Shown here: positions 1-8,751 of the stretch, piece after piece
How the letters are laid out: every line of letters begins with the position of its first letter
How positions within the stretch are numbered: the stretch's first letter is position 1
From: Haladaptatus sp. ZSTT2
Lineage (GTDB): Archaea; Halobacteriota; Halobacteria; Halobacteriales; Halococcaceae
Reading direction: 5' to 3'
NCBI RefSeq assembly: GCF_037081775.1
Contig: NZ_JBAMHQ010000001.1
Span: 1,922,001-1,986,000 of the forward strand
DNA: 64,000 bases
Position numbers and translations under genes: made by a program
The notes under the pieces: model-generated
The model's database searches: none
Told to the model about the DNA's origin: nothing
What the model saw: only the letters and a program-made list of their open reading frames with translations

Positions 1-499
1 CCGCCCACCCAATCGCCACCGCGCGCTGGCCGTGACGAAACGGTCGGCCGCAGGTGTCGGTCACGACGACGGGGACGCCGAGTTCGTCGTGAATCCGCGC
101 GGCGCTTTCACTCGGGCGTTTCGGCAGGAGAAGCAGGTCTGCATCGGGGACGTTCGAGCGGTCGATGCCCGCGTTCACGCCGACGTGGCCAAAGCGGGTT
201 TCCGTAAGTAAGAAGGGCGCGTCCATCACGATGTCCGTCGATTCTTCGAGCACGGCTTGGGCGAAGCGTGGGTCTTTTTCCTCGCCGGTAATCGCTTCGA
301 GAGTCGCCGCGATTTCGCGGGCACGGGGGCCGGCCGGGAACTCAGCAAGATTGGCCTGTCTGCCCTCCGCCTTCGAGATGATGGTGCTCGCAATCACCAC
401 GACGTCGTCGGGGTCGAGCGAGACGCGTTCTGCGATGAGCGCGGCGATGTCGTCGCCCGGACGCACCTCGGGGAGGTCGGGCACCGAGAACAGTTCCAT
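1..499 (-). CDS. cofE: Coenzyme F420-0:L-glutamate ligase, 3' partial
   Basis: This enzyme adds glutamate residues to F420-0 with GTP, the last step of coenzyme F420 synthesis in the cytoplasm. Reading leftward from the ATG at 499, 166 codons are visible and the gene runs off the window, so the C-terminal third is missing (the family is about 250 residues). The start MELFSVPDLPEV and the stretch FGHVGVNAGIDRSNVPDADL followed by LLLPKRPSESA are typical of CofE. An F420-NADP reductase gene at 8752-9420 shows that F420 chemistry is used in this organism. The family call is firm; nothing can be said about the missing end. Confidence 0.9.
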   Translation of the reverse strand, partial: MELFSVPDLPEVRPGDDIAALIAERVSLDPDDVVVIASTIISKAEGRQANLAEFPAGPRAREIAATLEAITGEEKDPRFAQAVLEESTDIVMDAPFLLTETRFGHVGVNAGIDRSNVPDADLLLLPKRPSESAARIHDELGVPVVVTDTCGRPFRHGQRAVAIGWA

Positions 500-547
500 A
501 GGTGTTGGTCGCTGTCGTCACCTAAAAAGCGACCCGATAGGTGCAAG

Positions 548-1045
548 CTACCCGTCGATGCGCGAGACGGAGATGGCGTCGCCGTCGACATCCACAACGA
601 GCATGGTCGTCGTGAGCGCGGGGGCTGCGCCAGTTGCACTGCCCGGATTCAACAGACGTACGCCGTCTACCACTTCGTCGAGCACCTGATGGGTGTGCCC
701 GGAGACGCCGATGGTCGTCCCTGCCGCGTGGTCAGCGACAATACCAGCCACTCGCTCTTTGTAGGTGTCGAGATCGCCGGTGCCGTGGGTGACGACGAAG
801 CGAACCTCGCCCACGTCGAGGGTGGCAACCTCTGGCAAGTCGAGGTCGTCTGCATCCATGTTTCCGAGACACGCCGTGAACGATTCACCGGCAATCTCTT
901 TGACGCGCTCGAAGGCGTCAACCGAGTCGAAATCGCCCGCGTGAATGGTGTACTCGGCTGATTCGATTTGGGCTACCACCCATTCGGGGATGGTCTCTTT
1001 TCGGGAGGGAATGTGCGTGTCTGCGATGAGTGCCACGCGTGGCAT
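548..1045 (-). CDS. YfcE/MJ0936-type metallophosphoesterase
   Basis: A 165-residue calcineurin-like phosphoesterase of the small YfcE/MJ0936 family, which hydrolyses phosphodiesters with two metal ions; the natural substrate is unknown. The metal-binding signatures occur in order: DTHIPSR near the N terminus, HAGDFDS, GNMDADD, THGTGD and GHTHQ. The start at 1045 (MPRVALIADTH) is chosen over longer upstream starts because it places the first metal motif at the usual distance from the N terminus and puts a TATA-like element 24-32 bases upstream. The gene is divergent from the eIF-2B-like gene at 1099 with a 53-base shared promoter region. Confidence 0.88.
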   Translation of the reverse strand: MPRVALIADTHIPSRKETIPEWVVAQIESAEYTIHAGDFDSVDAFERVKEIAGESFTACLGNMDADDLDLPEVATLDVGEVRFVVTHGTGDLDTYKERVAGIVADHAAGTTIGVSGHTHQVLDEVVDGVRLLNPGSATGAAPALTTTMLVVDVDGDAISVSRIDG

Positions 1046-1068
1046 ACGCGGAGATTCACCGCCCGCCC

Positions 1069-1077
1069 TTCTAAATG
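1069..1077. promoter_or_regulatory. Shared TATA-like element between divergent genes
   Basis: The sequence ttctaaatg lies 24-32 bases before the start at 1045 on the minus strand and 22-30 bases before the start at 1099 on the plus strand. Both are the spacing expected of archaeal TATA boxes with very short leaders. Inferred from position and composition only. Confidence 0.45.
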
Positions 1078-1090
1078 TTCGCCGGACGAA

Positions 1091-1096
1091 GGAGGT
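1091..1096 (+). promoter_or_regulatory. Shine-Dalgarno site GGAGGT
   Basis: GGAGGT sits two bases before the ATG at 1099 and decides that start against the in-frame upstream ATG at 1075. A strong SD is uncommon in this window, where most genes look leaderless. Confidence 0.7.
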
Positions 1097-1098
1097 GT

Positions 1099-1941
1099 AT
1101 GGCCCGAGACCTGTCGGTCGAAACCATCCGCGACGACCGCGACCACGGCTCGGCACAGCTCTCGTTGTGGGCACTCGACGTCCTCCACGAAGGCGCGAAA
1201 GCGGCCGACGATTGGGAGGACGTCGCCGCCCTCGCCCGCGACCTCGTCGCCGCCCGCCCGAGCATGGTGGTCATCGAAAACCGCATCAATCGCGTGCTGC
1301 ACGCCGCCGCCCACACGCCAGAGGCGGTGGCCGCCGAGGCTCGCGCCGTTCGAACGCGCGCAGAACACGCAGACAACGCGGCAGCAACCGAACTTGACTG
1401 CCTTTCTGGGAAAACCGTGTTCACGCTATCGCGCTCCGGGACGGTGCTCACCGCCCTCAACCACGCGACGCCTGCCCACGTCATCGTCGCCGTCTCGAAC
1501 CCCGGCGGCGAAGGCGTCCGCGTCGCAGAGAGGCTTGCCTCGACGACGAAAACGACGCTCGTCTCGGATGCGGGTATCGCCCAAGCGCTCGCGGACTTCG
1601 ACGTGGCGTGTGTCGTCGCCGGCGCGGACACGATTCTCGCAGACGGCAGCGTCGTGAACAAGGTCGGAACGCGCGTCGCGGCGAGCGCCGCCAACACGCT
1701 CGGAATCCCCTTCTACGCCGTCTGCTCGCTCGACAAGGTGAATCCGCGAGACGGCTACGACCCCGAGCCACGAGACGCGGCGGAACTGTACGACGGCGAC
1801 GCAACCCTCGGCGTGTCGAATCCTACCTTCGACCGCACGCCACCCGACCTCGTGACGGGGATTGCGACCGAGGCGGGACTGTTCGACACGGGTGACGTGG
1901 CGACCGTGTCTACGGAACTGCGCGGACTCGCTGATTGGTAA
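1099..1941 (+). CDS. eIF-2B alpha/beta/delta-like protein (sugar-phosphate isomerase fold)
   Basis: A 280-residue member of the family holding eIF-2B regulatory subunits, methylthioribose-1-phosphate isomerase and ribose-1,5-bisphosphate isomerase. The C-terminal half carries the family signature GADTILADGSVVNKVGT (about residues 175-191), in which the Asp of ADG is the catalytic acid of the isomerases, followed by PFYAVCSLDKVNP. The N-terminal helical part is short. In archaea such proteins are often named initiation factor 2B, but many are metabolic isomerases; the sequence alone does not decide. The start follows a good SD site. No obvious operon partner: the next gene is 170 bases downstream. 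Confidence 0.8.
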   Translation: MARDLSVETIRDDRDHGSAQLSLWALDVLHEGAKAADDWEDVAALARDLVAARPSMVVIENRINRVLHAAAHTPEAVAAEARAVRTRAEHADNAAATELDCLSGKTVFTLSRSGTVLTALNHATPAHVIVAVSNPGGEGVRVAERLASTTKTTLVSDAGIAQALADFDVACVVAGADTILADGSVVNKVGTRVAASAANTLGIPFYAVCSLDKVNPRDGYDPEPRDAAELYDGDATLGVSNPTFDRTPPDLVTGIATEAGLFDTGDVATVSTELRGLADW

Positions 1942-2110
1942 GCGTCAAATCCCTCCATCCGATACGTCTCACTGGGCGGCGGTGACGACAGTTACCCCCT
2001 CTGAGCCCCTTGTGACGACGCTCACATTCTGAGCCGCCCACTCTCTATGGTTGTGAGCGGCCCGTACCCACACGCGCACCAGTTACGTTCGATTCGTGCT
2101 TAGTTCTTCC

Positions 2111-2872
2111 ATGCACCGTCGTCGGTTTCTCGCCACAGCCGCCGGACTCAGCGCCGCTGCGGGCTGTCTCACGGGTGGGTCGCCAACGGAGCCGACGACC
2201 ACCGAACCCGTCCCGCCCCTCTCACTCGCAGAACAGGGCATCCCGAGTACAATTTGCGAGGAGGAGATCAAACCGAAAACCATCCGCGCCATCGTCGAAC
2301 CGCGATTCGGCACGAGCTGGAACGGCCTCGAAATCGAGTCAAAATATCTCCGGCGCAACCAACTGACTCTCGCCGACCACCAGACCGTCATCGGCCTCCG
2401 CGATGACGAGCGAGCGCGAGCCTACCCGCTCACGATTCTCTGGTGGCACGAGATAGTGAACGACGACTTCGGCGGCCCCGTTTTGATAACGTATTGCCCG
2501 CTCTGTGGCAGCGGCCTCGTCACAGACCGACTCATCAACAACGAGCCAACGCGCTTTCTCGTCTCCGGCCTCCTCTGGCAGGCACCGGGCGTCTACACCG
2601 CCGCGAGCGAACTGGAGAACAGAACGTTCGTCGCCTACAAGAACAGCTCGGTTGTCTCAGAACACGTCCGCAACAACGCCAATCTCGTGATGTTCGACGA
2701 GGCGACGCGCTCCTATTGGAGTCAAATTCTCGGGCGCGCCATCTGCGGGCCACTCGAAGGCGAGCGTCTCGTCATCCGCCCTTCAGAACTGACGACGTGG
2801 GGCGACTGGAAGACACGATACCCAGACACGGACGTCCTCCTTCCGCCACCGTATTCGACGGTAGTGGAGTGA
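2111..2872 (+). CDS. DUF3179 domain Tat lipoprotein
   Basis: A predicted secreted lipoprotein of 253 residues. The N terminus MHRRRFLATAAGLSAAAGCL has a twin-arginine motif, a short hydrophobic stretch and a lipobox ending in Cys, so export folded through Tat and lipid anchoring are inferred. The mature part matches the DUF3179 family with its landmark TYCPLCGSG, a conserved Cys pair of unknown role, and a later WGDWKTRYPDTDVL. The ATG at 2111 is chosen because it puts the Tat motif at the N terminus; an in-frame GTG at 2096 would add five residues. Function of the family is unknown. Confidence 0.82.
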   Translation: MHRRRFLATAAGLSAAAGCLTGGSPTEPTTTEPVPPLSLAEQGIPSTICEEEIKPKTIRAIVEPRFGTSWNGLEIESKYLRRNQLTLADHQTVIGLRDDERARAYPLTILWWHEIVNDDFGGPVLITYCPLCGSGLVTDRLINNEPTRFLVSGLLWQAPGVYTAASELENRTFVAYKNSSVVSEHVRNNANLVMFDEATRSYWSQILGRAICGPLEGERLVIRPSELTTWGDWKTRYPDTDVLLPPPYSTVVE

Positions 2873-2903
2873 TGGAGAAGCGCACCACTCACAAAATTAC
2901 GAT

Positions 2904-3524
2904 TTAAAAAAATTTGAGCAAGTCGTCGCGCTTGTTCGCGTGGGCGTGCTCTCGAAGCGCCTCGTTCAACGTGTCGATGTTGCCGCGTTTGGCGGTAATC
3001 GGGCAGATAACGTCTTGCCACTGCTTCCACGGCGGGGCGAGGCCGAGTCGGTCTGCGAGGTCGTTCAGGCGCTCGTCTTTGTCGTCCACCTTGTCCATCT
3101 TGTTGACGGCGACGACGACGGGAATCCCGAGTTCTCTGAGGAAGTAGAACATCTCCACGTCGTGGGGAATCGTCTCGTCTGTGGTGTGGCGGTCAATGAT
3201 GTCGATGACACTCTTTCCGTCCACGACGAGGACGCCGAGCATGATGTTGTCCGCGTTTTCCTCGATATAGTGAACGATGTTGGTCTTGATCTCCTCGCGG
3301 TGGTCTTCATCCACGCCGGACATGAATCCGAAGCCGGGGAGGTCGGTTATCATGAAACTCTCCGGTGCCCAGTCGAAGTGGTTCGGTTGCCGGGTCACGC
3401 CCGGTTTCTTGCCCGTATTGAACTTCTTGTGGCCGGTGAGAAGGCGCATAAGCGTCGATTTCCCGACGTTTGACCGCCCGACGAGGACGATTTCGGTGTC
3501 GCGGTCGGGGCGATTTTGGAACAT
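2904..3524 (-). CDS. engB: EngB/YihA-type GTP-binding protein
   Basis: A 206-residue TRAFAC-class GTPase. G1 is GRSNVGKST (residues 16-24), G3 is DLPGFGFM and G4 is [18 protein letters not shown] lies in switch I as in EngB. Bacterial EngB acts in assembly of the large ribosomal subunit; the archaeal role is assumed similar but is not established. The second ribosome-type GTPase NOG1 lies 2 kb away. The start at 3524 lies just inside the intergenic space toward the divergent DUF389 gene. Confidence 0.9.
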   Translation of the reverse strand: MFQNRPDRDTEIVLVGRSNVGKSTLMRLLTGHKKFNTGKKPGVTRQPNHFDWAPESFMITDLPGFGFMSGVDEDHREEIKTNIVHYIEENADNIMLGVLVVDGKSVIDIIDRHTTDETIPHDVEMFYFLRELGIPVVVAVNKMDKVDDKDERLNDLADRLGLAPPWKQWQDVICPITAKRGNIDTLNEALREHAHANKRDDLLKFF

Positions 3525-3592
3525 ACGCTCTCTTTTCGCTCAGGCTTGAAAACCACCGCGGGTTATTTTTCACCCGCCCCCGTCGATTCGGT

Positions 3593-4885
3593 GTGCGACT
3601 CGTACAGGTCACCATCCCGGCGGGCAAACGTGAGGCGATTCTCGATACCTTGGACGACGAAGGTATCGACTACGTCCTCACCGACGAGACGAGCGGCCGG
3701 GAGTTCACCGGTGTTGTGTCGTTTCCCCTCCCAACGAACGCAGTCGAACACGTCCTCTCTCGCCTCCGCGAAGTCGGCGTCGAAGAGCACGCCTACACCG
3801 TCGTCATCGACGCAGAAACCGTCATCTCACGGCGCTTCGAGGCGCTCAAAGAAAAGTACGACGAGAGCGAGGCGGGCAACGAACGAATCGCCCGCGAAGA
3901 GTTGGTCGCAACTGCAACAGACCTCGCGCCCTCGATGGTCATCTACGTCACCATGACGGTGGTGAGCGCGGTCATCGCCACCGCCGGACTCTTGCTCGAC
4001 TCACCAGCGGTCGTGGTCGGGTCGATGGTCATTGCACCACTCATCGGCCCGGCGATGGCTTCGAGTGTGGGGACGGTTATCGACGACAGCGACCTGTTCC
4101 TTCGCGGCGTGAAGTTGCAGTTCATCGGCTTTGCGTTCGCCATCTCCGCGGCCGCCCTGTTTGCTTTTCTCATCAAGACGATTCACCTAATTCCGCCGGG
4201 TATCGACCCGACCGAAATCGGGCAGGTCAGCGAACGCCTGTCGCCCGATTTCCTCTCGCTCGTCGTCGCCCTCGGTGCTGGTATCGCGGGCGCGTTCAGC
4301 CTCTCGTCTGGCGTCTCCGCCTCGCTCGTCGGGGTGATGATTGCCGTGGCACTCGTCCCGCCCGCCGCCACCGTCGGCATCGGCATCGCGTGGGGGCTTC
4401 CGATGGTCGTTCTCGGCTCTGGCATCCTCGCGCTCGTCAACGCACTCTCCATCAATCTCGCCGCGATCTCCACGCTCTGGTACACCGGTTATCGCCCAGA
4501 CCGCTGGTTCAAACTCGATGCGGCCCGCACGACGACGATAAAGCGGATTGGCGTCCTTCTCGGTGCGATTCTCATTCTCTCTGTGTTCCTTGGCGGCGTG
4601 ACCTACGCGTCGTTCACGAGCGCAACTGCAGAAGAGGACATCCAGAACCAAATCGAACAGACGCTTTCCGCACCCGGCTACGAGCAGGTGACGCTGCTCG
4701 ACGTGCAGGTGGAGTTCACGGATAACATCATCACACAGCGCCCTTCTGATATCATCGTGTCTGTCGGTGTCCCGCCGGATACCGAAAAGCCACCGCTCGC
4801 CACGACGTTGCACGCAGCAATCGCGGAGAATCTTGGTTACGACGTTACCGTACAGGTGCAGTTCGTCGAACTCCAAGCCAGCTGA
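3593..4885 (+). CDS. DUF389 / TIGR00341 family membrane protein
   Basis: A 430-residue integral membrane protein of unknown function. Residues 1-110 form a soluble ferredoxin-like N-terminal part (MRLVQVTIPAGKREAILDTL), followed from about residue 115 by at least six hydrophobic segments. A conserved GSMVIAPLIGPAM loop lies in the membrane region, and a soluble C-terminal tail of about 100 residues follows. This layout is typical of the DUF389 family. The GTG at 3593 is preferred over longer upstream starts because homology begins there and a TATA-like gttattttt lies about 25-31 bases upstream. It is divergent from engB. No function is claimed. Confidence 0.82.
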   Translation: MRLVQVTIPAGKREAILDTLDDEGIDYVLTDETSGREFTGVVSFPLPTNAVEHVLSRLREVGVEEHAYTVVIDAETVISRRFEALKEKYDESEAGNERIAREELVATATDLAPSMVIYVTMTVVSAVIATAGLLLDSPAVVVGSMVIAPLIGPAMASSVGTVIDDSDLFLRGVKLQFIGFAFAISAAALFAFLIKTIHLIPPGIDPTEIGQVSERLSPDFLSLVVALGAGIAGAFSLSSGVSASLVGVMIAVALVPPAATVGIGIAWGLPMVVLGSGILALVNALSINLAAISTLWYTGYRPDRWFKLDAARTTTIKRIGVLLGAILILSVFLGGVTYASFTSATAEEDIQNQIEQTLSAPGYEQVTLLDVQVEFTDNIITQRPSDIIVSVGVPPDTEKPPLATTLHAAIAENLGYDVTVQVQFVELQAS

Positions 4886-4914
4886 GCGCTCGCTATTTTT
4901 CCTTGTCTGACGTA

Positions 4915-4921
4915 GGAGGGG
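4915..4921 (+). promoter_or_regulatory. Shine-Dalgarno-like GGAGGGG
   Basis: GGAGGGG ends one base before the ATG at 4923, an unusually tight spacing. It could serve the ATG at 4923 or, at longer distance, the in-frame ATG at 4938. Confidence 0.45.
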
Positions 4922-4922
4922 T

Positions 4923-5633
4923 ATGGGGTACCGATTCATGACGCGCACCCTCGCACTCGCTGCATTTGTGGTGCTCGCAGGGTGTTTGGGGACGATTGAT
5001 TCACCGGGCGCTGATTCTGCCACCGGACAGCGAACGATTCAGATTTCGGCTGTGGGCGAAGCCACTGGCGAACCAGACCAGGCAGTCGTAACGCTCGGCG
5101 TCAGCGCGGTCGCTGCATCCGCAGACGACGCTCGAACGCAGGTTGCTGCCGACGTCTCTACGATGCGAACCGCGCTCCGCGAAGCGGGCGTGGCTGACGA
5201 CCAACTCCAAACAGCCTCGTTTTTCATCGGTGAAGAACGGCTAACCGACGAAACCGACTCCCGGATGTTCCGCGCCACGCACCTGTTCCGGCTCACGCTC
5301 ACGGATACCGAGTCGGTTGGCGCAATTATCGATACGGCCATCGAGAACGGGGCGACGAACGTCCAAAGTGTCCAGTTTACGCTCTCGACCGATCGGTCGC
5401 GCGAACTGCGAGCTGTGGCGCTCGAAGACGCTATGGCGAATGCACGTAACCAGGCGGACACGCTCGCCGCGGCCGCGTCACTCTCGATTAGCGGGGTTCA
5501 GTCGGTAGAAACGGGGGAACTTTCGGTCGGGCCGGTGTTCCGAGATGTCGCCGCAAGCGCGGAGACGACCATCGAACCCGGGCCAGTGACCGTCACGGCG
5601 CAGGTAACGGTGGTGTACAACGCGACTGTCTAG
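4923..5633 (+). CDS. SIMPL (DUF541) domain lipoprotein
   Basis: A 236-residue exported protein with a short hydrophobic signal ending in VVLAGCLG, a lipobox, so it is probably anchored outside the membrane. The body is a SIMPL/DUF541 domain: QISAVGEATGEPDQAVVTLG, a central ENGATNVQSVQFTL and the A-rich helix RAVALEDAMANARNQADTLA. Family members are periplasmic or surface proteins of poorly known role. Two starts are possible, 4923 and 4938; the second gives the more typical signal MTRTLALAAF. The stop shares the bases CTAG with the stop of the convergent NOG1 gene. Confidence 0.82.
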   Translation: MGYRFMTRTLALAAFVVLAGCLGTIDSPGADSATGQRTIQISAVGEATGEPDQAVVTLGVSAVAASADDARTQVAADVSTMRTALREAGVADDQLQTASFFIGEERLTDETDSRMFRATHLFRLTLTDTESVGAIIDTAIENGATNVQSVQFTLSTDRSRELRAVALEDAMANARNQADTLAAAASLSISGVQSVETGELSVGPVFRDVAASAETTIEPGPVTVTAQVTVVYNATV

Positions 5634-6586
5634 CGGATGGTGAACTCGTGTTCGTAGCCGATGGCTTCGACGGCCGCGTCGAGCGTTTCTTCGACGCCTT
5701 CGTTTTCGGTGACGCTCATGTAGCAGTCGGCTTCGACCTCGTCTGAGCGGTCGATTTTGTTGGCGACGGTGAGCACTGGCTGTTGGTCGAACTGCGCAAC
5801 GAGCGCGTCGCGCAGGGCGAGTTGGTCTGCGAGTGGGTAGCCACACGAGGCGCTCGCGTCAACGAAGACGAGCACCACGTCGGCGAGATGTTCGAGCGCG
5901 CTCACGGCTTGGGCCTCGATGTCGTTGCGTTCGTCTGCGGGGCGGTCGAGCAGGCCGGGGGTGTCCACAATTTGATAGCGGATGCGGTCGCGCTCGATGT
6001 GGCCGACGTGGACTTGCGTCGTCGTGAACGGGTAGGTGGCCGTTGCGTTGCGGGCGTTGGTCACGGCGTTTACGAACGACGATTTGCCGACGTTCGGGTA
6101 GCCTGCGACGACGATGGTCGGCTCCTCGGGACGGATGTCCGGCAGTTTGCGGAGGATGTCGCGGGCTTCGTTGAGCCGCTTTAAGTCGTCGTCAACCTCT
6201 TCGGTCACGTCTGCGAGGCGGGCGAACGCCTGTTTTCTCACCTTGCGCGCGGTGTCAACATCGCCGCTCACGCGGCGCTGGTACTCCTTTCTGATGTCGC
6301 CGCACTTGCGTCCGGCCCACATCACTTCGGAGAGGCTCTTTCTGAGTTCGTCTACGTCTACGAGCGCGTCTGCGAGCTCGTAGTAGAAGGGGTCGACGTC
6401 ATTGAAGTCGGGCCACGACGTGCCGACGTTCTGGAGATTGTCAGAGAGAATGTTGGCGGCCGTCATCAGCATCGACTGCTGGGCGTCGAGGCCCTTCTTG
6501 GCACGACCCGCTCGCGCTGCCCGCGAGAAGGCCTTATCGATGAGTTCGTCCGACCGCGGCGTGGTCGGGAGGTCCTCGAAAATCAT
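5630..6586 (-). CDS. nog1: NOG1 family GTP-binding protein
   Basis: A 318-residue NOG1-type GTPase, acting on large-subunit ribosome assembly by analogy with the nucleolar eukaryotic protein. Residues 1-150 form the helical N-terminal domain (MIFEDLPTTPRSDELIDKAF at the start). The G domain follows with G1 GYPNVGKSS, the NOG-specific ATATYPFTTTQVHVGH switch I, G3 DTPGLLDRP and G4 NKID. Eukaryotic NOG1 is about twice as long; the archaeal form ends after the G domain as here. A TATA-like cataaaag lies 23-30 bases upstream of the start, consistent with a leaderless transcript. Confidence 0.92.
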   Translation of the reverse strand: MIFEDLPTTPRSDELIDKAFSRAARAGRAKKGLDAQQSMLMTAANILSDNLQNVGTSWPDFNDVDPFYYELADALVDVDELRKSLSEVMWAGRKCGDIRKEYQRRVSGDVDTARKVRKQAFARLADVTEEVDDDLKRLNEARDILRKLPDIRPEEPTIVVAGYPNVGKSSFVNAVTNARNATATYPFTTTQVHVGHIERDRIRYQIVDTPGLLDRPADERNDIEAQAVSALEHLADVVLVFVDASASCGYPLADQLALRDALVAQFDQQPVLTVANKIDRSDEVEADCYMSVTENEGVEETLDAAVEAIGYEHEFTIR

Positions 6587-6608
6587 GTGCCTCGCTATGC
6601 GAGCCGAA

Positions 6609-6616
6609 CATAAAAG
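6609..6616 (-). promoter_or_regulatory. TATA box for nog1
   Basis: Read on the minus strand the element is CTTTTATG, 23-30 bases before the ATG at 6586, the spacing of a leaderless haloarchaeal promoter. Confidence 0.55.
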
Positions 6617-6775
6617 CCCGTTCGTTGGCGTTTCCGAGCGTGTCTCCGTGTCATGGCGAACAGCCAGCCAGTGGTTTACGCGACGAGCGTGGCCGGACTA
6701 TCGCAGTCCTCGTCGCGGTTTACAGTCAGGACATACGGGCGGTGGCCGCGGCTTTGCTGATAAAAGTTCGCTCGC

Positions 6776-7063
6776 TCAGCGTCGGTCAGCTAGTTCCGCA
6801 CGCAGGTCTTCGAGGTCCATGTCCTTCATCGAGAGGAGCACCAGCATGTGGTAGACGATATCCGCGGCTTCGTGGGCCAGTTCGTCGTGGTCGTCGTCTT
6901 TCGCCGCGAGGATGAGTTCGGTGACTTCCTCGCCCAGCTTTTCGAGGACGGCGTTTTCTCCCTTCTCGTGGGTGAACAACGACGTAGTGTACGACCCTTC
7001 GGGAAGCTCTTCTTTGCGCGATTCGATGAGGTCGAACAGCTCGTCGATAACGTCGTCGCTCAT
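6776..7063 (-). CDS. hisE: Phosphoribosyl-ATP pyrophosphatase
   Basis: Second enzyme of histidine biosynthesis, hydrolysing phosphoribosyl-ATP to phosphoribosyl-AMP. The 95-residue protein is an all-alpha MazG-like fold with the metal-binding pattern GEEVTELILAAKD and DELAHEAADIVYHMLVLL. It stands alone here as a HisE domain rather than fused to HisI. It overlaps the end of the DUF151 gene by four bases, so the two are probably co-translated. No other his gene lies in the window. Confidence 0.94.
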   Translation of the reverse strand: MSDDVIDELFDLIESRKEELPEGSYTTSLFTHEKGENAVLEKLGEEVTELILAAKDDDHDELAHEAADIVYHMLVLLSMKDMDLEDLRAELADRR

Positions 7064-7506
7064 AGTTGGCCGACCTCACGAATGTCTCTCAGTTCGTCGA
7101 AGTCTGCGAGCGGGCGGCGGCCGTCTTCGAACACGGCGTCTGAGATGTGGATGGGTGCGTTCGTGCGCGAGACGAGCGCGAGGGTGTCGCTCGGGCGGGC
7201 GTCGATGACGGTGGTGTCGCGCGGGGTGTTGAGATAGAGGTCTGCGATGTACGTCTCGTCTTCGAGCGTGCTGATTTCGACGTGGTCGATGTGGCCGCCG
7301 AGTTCCTGGACGAGGTCTAACATGAGGTCGTGGGTGAGCGGGCGGCCGATGTCGATGGCGTCCATCCCGCGGGCGATGCTCGCCGCTTCCTCGAAGCCGA
7401 TGAAGATGGGGAGGATGTCGGTTTCGTCCTCCACGGCGAGTAAGACCACGGGCACGGGGCCGTCGGGCGTGTTGGCGACGCGGACGGCCTCGATACTGGC
7501 GTTCAT
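7060..7506 (-). CDS. Bifunctional nuclease family (DUF151) protein
   Basis: A 148-residue DUF151/BFN domain protein. Recognisable parts are LPIFIGFEEAASIARGM, the PLTHDLMLDLVQELGG helix and ARPSDTLALVSRTNAPI, all standard for this domain. Plant and bacterial members are reported nucleases, but the activity of archaeal ones is not known. The start at 7506 (MNASIEAVRV) is preferred to one four codons upstream because it matches the usual family start. It sits between pdxT (34-base gap) and hisE (overlapping), in the run Sec61beta-pdxT-DUF151-hisE. Confidence 0.85.
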   Translation of the reverse strand: MNASIEAVRVANTPDGPVPVVLLAVEDETDILPIFIGFEEAASIARGMDAIDIGRPLTHDLMLDLVQELGGHIDHVEISTLEDETYIADLYLNTPRDTTVIDARPSDTLALVSRTNAPIHISDAVFEDGRRPLADFDELRDIREVGQL

Positions 7507-7540
7507 ACTCACACCCAAGCGGGGGCGAGTAAAAAGGGTG

Positions 7541-8128
7541 TCACTGCCGGTCGAAAAAGGCCAGTCCGTGGATGCGCGCGTCGGCGGTCAGTTCGGGGTG
7601 AAATGAAGTGGCGATGACGTTGCCGTCGCGGATGGCGACGGGGCGACCGTCCCACGCGGCGAGTATCTCGACCCCGTCGCCCACCTCGCTGATGAGCGGC
7701 GCGCGGATGAACACGGCCGGGAACGGTTCGTCGAGGCCGGTTACGTCGAGGGGGGCCTCGAAGCTGTCTTTCTGGCGGCCAAAGGCGTTGCGCTCGACGG
7801 TCACGTCGATGATATCGAGCGTTTTCACGCGCTCGTCGTGGGCGTCTTTTGAGGCGACGATAAGCCCGGCGCAGGTGGCAAGAATCGGCTTTCCGGCTGC
7901 GTCGTGGGCCTTGATTTCCTCGTCGATGCCCTCTTTTTCGAGCAGCCGCGAGATGGCGGTTGACTCCCCGCCCGGGAGGAGCAGCAGATCACAGTCGGGG
8001 ACGATGCCCGCTTTGCGGATTTCGACGGCGGTGACGCGCTCACCGAGCGACTGGGCGGCCTTTTCGATGGCCGCTGCGTGTTCGCTGACGTCGCCCTGCA
8101 CGGCGATGACGCCGGCTTTCAGACTCAT
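7541..8128 (-). CDS. pdxT: Pyridoxal 5'-phosphate synthase glutaminase subunit
   Basis: This class I glutamine amidotransferase releases ammonia from glutamine and passes it to PdxS for vitamin B6 synthesis. The 195-residue protein shows GVIAVQGDVSEH at the N terminus, the oxyanion-hole LLLPGGESTA, the nucleophile Cys in ILATCAGLIV, and the His/Glu pair in ATSFHPELTAD near the C terminus, so it appears catalytically complete. The partner gene pdxS is not in the window. Confidence 0.95.
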   Translation of the reverse strand: MSLKAGVIAVQGDVSEHAAAIEKAAQSLGERVTAVEIRKAGIVPDCDLLLLPGGESTAISRLLEKEGIDEEIKAHDAAGKPILATCAGLIVASKDAHDERVKTLDIIDVTVERNAFGRQKDSFEAPLDVTGLDEPFPAVFIRAPLISEVGDGVEILAAWDGRPVAIRDGNVIATSFHPELTADARIHGLAFFDRQ

Positions 8129-8179
8129 AGCTCACGGTAGGAAAGACGCGGCGAAAAAGACCCGGTTTCGTGGGCGGTG

Positions 8180-8338
8180 TTACAGTGCGTTCAGCACCTG
8201 AATCATGATGCCGAAGAAGATGCCAAAGGCAACGACCGTCTTCGGGTCGATGCGGATGGCGTTGCGGTCTTCTGCGTCGAAATAGCGCACGAGACCGGCG
8301 CTTGACATGAGACCGCCGGAGTTCTGGCCTTTGCTCAT
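8180..8338 (-). CDS. secG: Preprotein translocase Sec61beta subunit
   Basis: A 52-residue single-span protein, the small beta subunit of the archaeal Sec translocon. It has the usual polar N terminus [20 protein letters not shown], an RIDPKTV motif just before the membrane and one C-terminal helix ([15 protein letters not shown]). The ATG at 8338 gives the standard family length; an in-frame extension to 8470 would overlap the promoter of the divergent thioredoxin gene and is rejected. The TATA-like CGTTTAGGG lies about 30 bases upstream. The SecY and SecE partners are elsewhere. Confidence 0.9.
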   Translation of the reverse strand: MSKGQNSGGLMSSAGLVRYFDAEDRNAIRIDPKTVVAFGIFFGIMIQVLNAL

Positions 8339-8453
8339 ACTCACCACAAAACGAGCGAGTGCCCTAAACGTTTCGACAGGCGGTTGTGAGCGGGGTTTGG
8401 CGATAGTGGAAACCCTTATGCGCGAGGCTGAGTAACCTCGGATAGACCTACCT

Positions 8454-8720
8454 ATGACCGTCACGCTCAAGGATTTCTACGCAGACTGGTGTGGCCCGTG
8501 CAAGACCCAAGACCCAATCCTCGACGAGCTTGAAGAGGACTGGGGCGACGTTTCCTTCGAGAAGGTGAACGTAGACGAAGAACAGGACATCGCAAACGAG
8601 TATCAGGTTCGCTCGCTCCCGACGCTCATCATCGAAAACGACGGCGGCGTCGTCGAACGCTTCGTCGGTGTCACCCAGCGCGAAGACATCGAACAAGCCC
8701 TCGAAAAGGCGAGCGCATAA
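8454..8720 (+). CDS. trxA: Thioredoxin
   Basis: An 88-residue thioredoxin-fold protein with the canonical redox site WCGPC at about residues 12-16, a cis-Pro loop SLPTL, and a shortened N terminus that begins directly at the first strand ([16 protein letters not shown]). It reduces protein disulfides in the cytoplasm; which reductase serves it cannot be told. The gene is divergent from sec61beta, and a ccttatg element lies 33-40 bases before its ATG, implying a short leader. Confidence 0.9.
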   Translation: MTVTLKDFYADWCGPCKTQDPILDELEEDWGDVSFEKVNVDEEQDIANEYQVRSLPTLIIENDGGVVERFVGVTQREDIEQALEKASA

Positions 8721-8751
8721 ACGCCGACTTCTCTCCGACTTCACCGACTGT

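Noticed and set aside
6587-6775. Possible tRNA or small gene in the gap between nog1 and hisE
   Set aside because: No T-arm sequence in either strand; the only ORF (35 codons from 6653) has no promoter or recognisable motif. Only the nog1 TATA element is supported.
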